In this document: positions 59,501 through 64,000 of the stretch, one piece after another
How positions within the stretch are numbered: the first letter of the stretch is position 1
Layout: each line of letters opens with the position of its first letter
NCBI GenBank assembly: GCA_030849075.1
Contig: JASAOO010003500.1
Coordinates: forward strand, 1-64,000
Origin: Zelonia costaricensis
Taxonomy: Eukaryota > Euglenozoa > Kinetoplastea > Trypanosomatida > Trypanosomatidae
Direction: 5' to 3'
Length of the DNA stretch: 64,000 nucleotides
Notes under the pieces: model-generated
What the model was told of the DNA's origin: nothing
The model's database searches: none
What the model saw: only the letters and a program-made list of their open reading frames with translations
Position numbers and translations under genes: made by a program

Positions 59501-60277
59501 CAGGACGAGGTTGCGCATCAGCTCCTCCTCCCGGCCCTCCCACTGGCGCAGTAAGGACGAGATCTCGCCCTTGTACTGCGGGCCATACACGTCGAAGAAG
59601 CCCGCGAGTCGCGCCTCGTAGTCCTGAATGGCGTAGCGGCGGTACAACTTTGTGAAAGTGTCCAGCTCTGAGACGACCTCGACGACGTTCGGGACGAGTC
59701 GCAGGCCCTGCGGGTTGTGCCGGCGGAGAAAGCGCTCCAGCCGCTGACGATAGCCTGCCTTGTCATCCGGGTCGACAGCGAACGAGAGACCGACCTGGCC
59801 CATTTCGGTTCCCACAATGCGGGTGGCGAGCTTGTGTACCTCGACGACGTCTTTGACGTTGATACGCAGCGGCGCCGAGGTGCCAACAACGCGTCCGTCG
59901 CCGGCGTCCCCGCGGAACGGCGGCGAGGAGCTCAAGGACGACGATGGCGCCGGCCCGCCGCGGGTTTTGCTGCCCACCTCCCTCACTAACACCGCAACCT
60001 CGAGCTCCGGCAGTGCACACCGCCACACCTTCGCGCCACCGCCGCCGTCGTTGCTGTTGCCGCGCGATACCTCGTCAAGGCGCACCTCGAAGAGGTTTGG
60101 CGTCGTGGAGACGACGTCGTCAGTTGTGAAGGTCGCCGCTGCGACGGGCGCCGAGTAGGCAGAGACGCGGTGCACCATGTGCGCCTCCACCACAAAGATG
60201 CGCGGCCCATTCTCGCACGCCGCGAGTGGGACGTTCACAAGGTTGTGAAGCGTCACCAACACCGGCCAGCACGCCAT
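56591..60277 (-). CDS. multidomain protein: possible C2-like start, degenerate B-box, coiled coil, TPR
   Basis: A 1228-residue protein starting MACWPVLVTLHNLVNVPLAA, a strand-rich opening that could be a C2-type module (low confidence). Next comes a helical region near residues 180-300 (YRQRLERFLRRHNPQGLRL; DYEARLAGFFDVYGPQYKGE). Around 737-760 is a B-box-like zinc site: CPAHPDRPVEYYVTDSHAFA followed by CSRC, but the His pair that normally ends it is missing (MGAYKGRE). A charged coiled coil (about 785-890, rich in Glu/Arg/Ala) follows as in TRIM-type proteins, then a disordered stretch and C-terminal TPR-like helices (about 1105-1215: WALLRRGDVAAAQRTWAAVC, then AAQWYARSLQLDPQD and YNYGVLLEALLDQPQEAL). 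It may act as a scaffold. No enzyme domain is seen. The ATG at 60277 is well placed. Confidence 0.82.
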   Translation of the reverse strand: MACWPVLVTLHNLVNVPLAACENGPRIFVVEAHMVHRVSAYSAPVAAATFTTDDVVSTTPNLFEVRLDEVSRGNSNDGGGGAKVWRCALPELEVAVLVREVGSKTRGGPAPSSSLSSSPPFRGDAGDGRVVGTSAPLRINVKDVVEVHKLATRIVGTEMGQVGLSFAVDPDDKAGYRQRLERFLRRHNPQGLRLVPNVVEVVSELDTFTKLYRRYAIQDYEARLAGFFDVYGPQYKGEISSLLRQWEGREEELMRNLVLDNGPEVATIDPHQRLTAYLAAHQLDRTAAGVQEVLAVYAPDAAAEASAPAELFAALVERYGPEPDPRTYLFAPPHYTPAAVAGAAGTPVTVGSSPAAGSPHRQNTAGRPQRTPPTPVSDRAYLSVALSPTPQPQREAPQETARSLDRSPSFAVESAPAAAPSVLRSAAYTGAKQTITPSDNVVVSDLSTGFARHGRDAAAVDSASSSLWRKMCSMMQARQRQYRPWRPWQLFFLDSDGFSSAVQALHVFTEAPEGGEVQALAQEWRRRVDHALRIEALSPSDAYFAASVQEAVRLVGLQPLHVQALSVSTLFHTEQYVGFSAYVEERAKRARTERLVLVGDARRLMEVARFGLHGGASPAGRQGITSPTSTPAATRREEQDSAAARDGPFRFLREPFRGCTDRRSCALLVCDVAVGATFVCPSDLHVPREASAEFLSSYDSCAYEDAANGPTVAVYAREQVFPRLLVQCTVDPALLPCPAHPDRPVEYYVTDSHAFACSRCVVMGAYKGREVTPIEEAAVMARAGLADVARTTDALRESMRSYANQLRNEEDAMPSAPRHIEAEREIARLQRETEERIRRIRREVDLEDAAQLARIAAERTEVQATLHAADVLGDRLAAALQERAPAAAVTALQHIQQEGQAEQLMARAQERVPGAALELVLPLDAAPAAPALPPPRLPSTRGYSADAASSAAMAAGGVAGLNESRLPDSAAETTGRLTTTTKASKPRRATPPPAATISNRSNAGHSSLYAQYLAVAGKAEGRPPPQSQQRGGAATVDMDAAASGARPHQQHLARQRNPPLPSLEHSTMTPVAASTAHRRLPAAASFHSGEEGSDVEGEGRAVSAKEALTRGWALLRRGDVAAAQRTWAAVCRAHGTDDVMGTKAHAYIAEAIEKDYAGAAQWYARSLQLDPQDRMTAYNYGVLLEALLDQPQEALRMYDRAAALGDGVAETRACEVRAALAGSATQHR

Positions 60278-61057
60278 GATGGTGGAATGTGGGCTTGGTG
60301 CTTGTGTGTGTGGGGGGGGGGGCCTGTGTGACGAGGAGAGGCGTTCGTTAGCGGTCGGGAAAGGGGGTGTGCAAGCCCGCGAGCTGTGATCTAAACGTCT
60401 ACAATTGTTAAGGTGCGAGAAATAAGAGGGCGAGAGAGAAGGAAACAAAGCGGTGCCCCGCGTGCGCAGAAACGCGCGGATGTGCTAAAAGCGAACTCGT
60501 ACACGGGCAAGGTGAGCGGCGCGCTGATGGTTTGTGCGAGCCGGCGAGAAGAGGGAATAGACTGCCTGTGTGGTGTGGAGAGAGTCCTCAAAACACAGAA
60601 AAAAGGACGTTCTCCTGCTTCGCTTCGGCGCCGCTACCAGGGCTGTAACGTGGGAAAGAACGGGAGCGTGACAGCGACGAGACAGTAAGAGAGGGGTGGA
60701 AGAGGGAACAGAAAGACATCACACCCGCAGCCATGACCGTGGAATACGAGACGATGCAAGGAGCGCGAAACTCGCCACTACCCAAGCAACCCCCCCCCGA
60801 TCCCCTCACCCCGCCCTGCTGCAACAGCGAGCACACGGGGCAAGAGAGCTGCGTCCGCGTCTCCATCAAGTAAAATAATCGGCCCGTGACGGGCGGCAAT
60901 TGCATTGGTCGATGTTCTCGCCCTGCAGACCGTAGTCTTCTGTGACAGTGATGAGAGGGGGAAAAAGCCACAAAACGCACCCCGCCCGCAACACACGCGC
61001 GGGTGCGCGTGAGTTTTGCTGCCCGCGAAGCCAAAAATGCACCTGCTTCGCCGGCAA
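60278..61057. other. intergenic spacer
   Basis: No gene is seen. Short GT and G runs at 60305-60322 and less repetitive, lower-GC sequence from 60400 to 61050. It is the 3' UTR of the peptidase gene and the leader of the B-box gene. Confidence 0.6.
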
Positions 61058-63772
61058 CTACTTGCCGCGCTGCTCCTCTTGGTAGATGTTGCGTCCCGTC
61101 GCCTTGCCATAGCTACCCTGCTTCGCACCGGAGCGCACTCCCTCTCGCGCGTCGCGCTCCTTGGCGCGGAACAGCTCGTCCACCTTCTTCTGATCCAGCT
61201 CCGAGTCGGTCGGCACCCAGAAGAAGGGCTCCTTCTCTGCCTTCAACTTACGGAAGTTCGGCTCCCAGTCAAAGGCGTTCAGCTTCATGTTGTAGTCGAT
61301 GCGCTCCCGCTCCCAGTTGTCCCATTTCAGGAAGACCTTCTTCTGATCGTCGTGGTCCATGGCGCCGGTCGCCGTGAGGTTGTGCATGTGCGTCATGATG
61401 TCCATGTCATTTAGCACCTTGCCAGGTCCCTCGAGGTCCAGCTGTGAGCACAGAAATGCAAGCTCCTCGCAAATGCACTCAGTGTCGCCCCAGAAGTAGT
61501 GGCCGCCGCTCGGCCGCGTGCGCAAGACCAGCGGCCGGGCAACCGGGTCCACCGACTTGCGTGTGCGCTGCTGTCGCAGCTTCGCCACATACTTGAGCGC
61601 GTTCCAAGCCGGCACGCGGTCGTCGTCGAGGCAGGCGGAGATCATCATGCCCGGGTACGTGACGCGGTCGTTCACGTTGTAGTACGGGTCGTACTGCTTG
61701 AGCAGGTCGAGGTCGCGCTTGCTGTTCAGCGGGTCGCCCCAGTCCGCGCGCTCGGCCAGCGAGAGCGGGAGGTCGGGGTCAATCATGGTATTGATGATGT
61801 CCAGGAAGGGCGACCGCATGAGGGCGTTGCCGAATAGGCCGCAGCCGCGCATGTTCATCGCCGCGGCGATCGGCACGCAGCCGGCGCTCGTCCCGGCAGC
61901 CACCATAAGCTCCGGCTTTGTGTAGCCCATCTCCACCATGTGCTCGCAGCACGCAATGAAGTCCTGCACAGTTTTGATCTTGTTTACTCCCTTGCCCATC
62001 TCCGCCCAGTTTGGCAGCTCGCCGCCACCGCGCACGTGCGCGAAGGCGACCGTCCAGCGGCGGCGCAGCATCCACATGTACGGCGCCAGCTGGAAGTGCA
62101 TCGACGGCACCTCGCCGTAGGAGCCGTACACGTAAATGAGGCAGTGCTTTGGCGAGTTGGGCTGCGCCTCGAAGTCCGTCGCCTCCTGCACAAAGGCGTC
62201 GCGGCGGTGGCAAATCGTGATGGGGATCTCCGTCCCGTCCTCCGACACGCACACGTCGCGGTAAACGCTGTAGGGCCACATGTAGTCCCACGGCGTGAAC
62301 TGCTCCGCCTGCCGCTGCGTAAAGAGCGCCTCTGGCGCGCACAAACGCGCCTGGCTCGCCGTGATGTCGGAGTTGAAGTTGAAGACGCAGTCGCGCGGCG
62401 GCTGCGCGATGCCGCTGTACACGAAACTCATCGCGTCCTGGTTGAAGTTCCGGTTGAGCCCCGGCGTGACGGCGGTCAGCGGCGGAAAGTGCACCACGAC
62501 GTCTTCGCTGCGCGGCGCGGCGGCGGCGGCGTCGAGCCCGGCGTCGCACTTGATCACGCGAATGCGCTGCGTGCGTTCAAACGCGAAGTGCGTCTCGTGG
62601 AGGATGATGCGGTCCTGAAAGAGGTCCACATCCGTGATCTGCACATCGTCGCGGTGCGGCACGAGCTCCTTCCACTCCGCTGCGGACCCGTGCGCGAGCG
62701 CCACCTCGTCGCGGATGTACACGAGGCGAAAGTTGGCGCCCTTGTCGGAGGTCACCATGACGAAGTTCCCGTTGTAGTGGTCTAGCCAGTTCCACCCTGT
62801 CTTGCCAGCCACCTCGACAGGCTTGCCGTCTTTGAAGAAGGAGTGGAGTGGGGTGGGGATAATCGGGTACGAGGCAGGCACAACGAGGGCGTTTCCCTTG
62901 ACCTTCGAGTCGGATGTGATGGTGACGTACTTGTTGTCTTTTGTCTTGCGTACGTCGACAAAGAAGCTCTCATCGTCGTCGCGGTAGACCTTCACCGGCG
63001 GCTCCAGGATTCCGGGGCGGATCTCCTGCATCATGACGCGGTGTGGCCGATTTAGCTCATTCGACTCCGTGTAGAAGAACTGGTTGCCAGCGCCAAACTC
63101 GATGCTAACGATGTTCGTACCGCGAATGACGTGGAAGAGGCTAGCGTTGTCGATGCTGCGAATGTGGCACAAATACCTATCGCCGCCTTCGACAGAGAGC
63201 GTGTAGGCCAGGTAGCGGCCGTCCTCTGAGACACGGCAGACGCCGACGGAGCACTCCTTGTAGCCAAAATGCTGTTGCAGGAGAAGGGGATTGATAAGCT
63301 CCTCGGCTAGGAGGTCCACCTCGCCGAATCGCTTCCGATAAAAGCCGATTGCGCTAGAGTCGTGTCCAGGGACGACACGCGTGAAGTAGACGTAGTCGCC
63401 AATGCGCTCCTCGCCTTTGTCGTACCCACCCTCACGGTTGCTTACAACCACTTTCGCGTCCAGCTCCGCCCACAACCGCCCCTTGGAGTGCCGAAAATCG
63501 AATTTGCTGTCAATCAGCGAAAAATGCTGCCCTTCGGCCTTGATAGCCTGCTGTGTCTCACGATCGAACAGATCCTCCATGTAGCGAAATGGGTCAGGCT
63601 TCTGCTGCTCTCCGTGCAGCATGAGCCCCTCCGGCTTTTCGCCAGGAAGCGGGCCATCCAGCATGGGAAGCGGGTACGTCTGCCGGAGCTGCGGTGCCCA
63701 CTTGTTCACCACACGGCGCGATAGCGTGTACGCCCAGTTGGACGTGGGCACCCACGGAAAAAGGGCAGCCAT
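61058..63772 (-). CDS. OPB2: oligopeptidase B-like serine peptidase (S9A family)
   Basis: A 904-residue protein of the prolyl oligopeptidase clan, cytosolic as no signal is seen. A beta-propeller-like N-terminal half (from about residue 60 to 430) is followed by an alpha/beta hydrolase domain. Catalytic residues are recognisable: Ser629 in AAGTSAGC, Asp717 in CLDDDRVPAW and His758 in PSGGHYFWGD. The typical YVYGSYGEVP and HVRGGGELPNW phrases are upstream. After the hydrolase domain comes a C-terminal extension of about 130 residues (IMTHMHNLTATGAMDHDD onward), lysine-rich at the end, which classical oligopeptidase B lacks. Of the two acidic residues of the OPB S1 pocket, one (Glu674 in LAERADWGDP) is kept and the second is Ala, so specificity may differ. 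Extended length fits the OPB2 paralogue. Confidence 0.88.
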   Translation of the reverse strand: MAALFPWVPTSNWAYTLSRRVVNKWAPQLRQTYPLPMLDGPLPGEKPEGLMLHGEQQKPDPFRYMEDLFDRETQQAIKAEGQHFSLIDSKFDFRHSKGRLWAELDAKVVVSNREGGYDKGEERIGDYVYFTRVVPGHDSSAIGFYRKRFGEVDLLAEELINPLLLQQHFGYKECSVGVCRVSEDGRYLAYTLSVEGGDRYLCHIRSIDNASLFHVIRGTNIVSIEFGAGNQFFYTESNELNRPHRVMMQEIRPGILEPPVKVYRDDDESFFVDVRKTKDNKYVTITSDSKVKGNALVVPASYPIIPTPLHSFFKDGKPVEVAGKTGWNWLDHYNGNFVMVTSDKGANFRLVYIRDEVALAHGSAAEWKELVPHRDDVQITDVDLFQDRIILHETHFAFERTQRIRVIKCDAGLDAAAAAPRSEDVVVHFPPLTAVTPGLNRNFNQDAMSFVYSGIAQPPRDCVFNFNSDITASQARLCAPEALFTQRQAEQFTPWDYMWPYSVYRDVCVSEDGTEIPITICHRRDAFVQEATDFEAQPNSPKHCLIYVYGSYGEVPSMHFQLAPYMWMLRRRWTVAFAHVRGGGELPNWAEMGKGVNKIKTVQDFIACCEHMVEMGYTKPELMVAAGTSAGCVPIAAAMNMRGCGLFGNALMRSPFLDIINTMIDPDLPLSLAERADWGDPLNSKRDLDLLKQYDPYYNVNDRVTYPGMMISACLDDDRVPAWNALKYVAKLRQQRTRKSVDPVARPLVLRTRPSGGHYFWGDTECICEELAFLCSQLDLEGPGKVLNDMDIMTHMHNLTATGAMDHDDQKKVFLKWDNWERERIDYNMKLNAFDWEPNFRKLKAEKEPFFWVPTDSELDQKKVDELFRAKERDAREGVRSGAKQGSYGKATGRNIYQEEQRGK

Positions 63773-64000
63773 CTCGACTGCCGCGCCACTAGATCAGGAC
63801 CGGTTGCGTCTTGCGTGACCTTGCTCCTTCTTTTCTTTGCCGAATGGCCACGCGAGAACAGGAAAGACGAGACGCGGAGAAAAAAAGGTCGGCGCCGAAC
63901 AGGCAAGCAGGTAGAGGCCGCTCTCAGAGTTTGTGGATTTCGACTGCCAGCGTGTGTGTTGTGAGCGCTGGCGAACGGGTCCAGCTTGTACTCTGCGCAG
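63773..64000. other. leader region of the peptidase gene
   Basis: No gene is seen in the last 228 bases. This is sequence upstream of the peptidase ATG. On the minus strand the stretch read from plus 63895 back to 63820 is pyrimidine-rich (CTTTTTTTCTCCG; CAAAGAAAAGAAGGAG on plus) and probably includes the trans-splice tract. Confidence 0.5.

Noticed and set aside
1..64000. CRISPR arrays, bacterial operons, ribosome binding sites, insertion sequences
   Set aside because: None seen. The window is eukaryotic, and the repeats are dinucleotide or homopolymer runs rather than spaced direct repeats.
1..64000. Transcription strand switch or a second, plus-strand gene array
   Set aside because: All 19 protein genes and the tRNA are on the minus strand; no plus-strand frame shows a protein family.

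Overview
The window looks like a piece of a nuclear chromosome from a trypanosomatid of the Leishmania/Crithidia/Leptomonas type (Leishmaniinae). The reasons are high GC coding sequence, no introns, every protein gene on one strand (minus) in a single polycistronic array, long low-complexity (CA)n/(GT)n and polypurine/polypyrimidine spacers, recognisable polypyrimidine-AG trans-splice acceptors before several genes, and kinetoplastid-type proteins (XRNA exoribonuclease, folate/biopterin transporter, oligopeptidase B-like peptidase, RNase H1). From memory only, an oligopeptidase B-like gene and a folate/biopterin transporter lie close together on Leishmania chromosome 6, so this may be the syntenic block. 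I could not check that.

Transcription runs from high to low coordinates. In that order the genes are: oligopeptidase B-like peptidase (61058-63772); a protein with a degenerate B-box, coiled coil and TPR (56591-60277); a long disordered protein (52790-55651); folate/biopterin transporter (49997-52006); a 6 kb gene-free stretch; MYND zinc-finger protein (43395-43961); RNase H1 (40957-42558, with a likely second start at 42108); a PSI-like type I membrane protein (39719-40522); an NBS1/nibrin-like protein (35746-38571); an unknown 320-aa protein (34003-34965); a 3.8 kb gap; XRNA (25608-30200); LZTFL1/BBS17-like protein (23032-23868); a 2.7 kb gap; an unknown 1025-aa membrane-anchored protein (17301-20378); a small multipass membrane protein (15588-16229); a calcyphosine-like EF-hand protein (14076-14948); an FHA-domain protein (10945-12957); tRNA-Sec (10180-10267) with a tRNA-like element just upstream; an 82-aa acidic protein (9600-9848); a protein with a C-terminal PH-like domain (7609-9024); a CLAMP/C1a-32-like flagellar candidate (4060-6402); and a kinesin (519-2855).

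The genes are co-transcribed but not one pathway. Two loose themes appear. One is cilium/flagellum: kinesin, CLAMP-like, EF-hand, LZTFL1. The other is nucleic-acid maintenance and decay: NBS1-like, RNase H1, XRNA, two FHA proteins. The most notable items are the selenocysteine tRNA embedded in the protein-coding array with a box A/box B tRNA-like element 18 nt in front of it, the NBS1-like protein, and a possible alternative trans-splice site inside the RNase H1 presequence.

Gene starts were moved to the ATG where the conserved or non-repetitive protein begins, because the open frames usually run on into CA-repeat leader sequence. Two ambiguous bases (421 and 16294) both sit next to repeats or homopolymers and probably mark assembly uncertainty.
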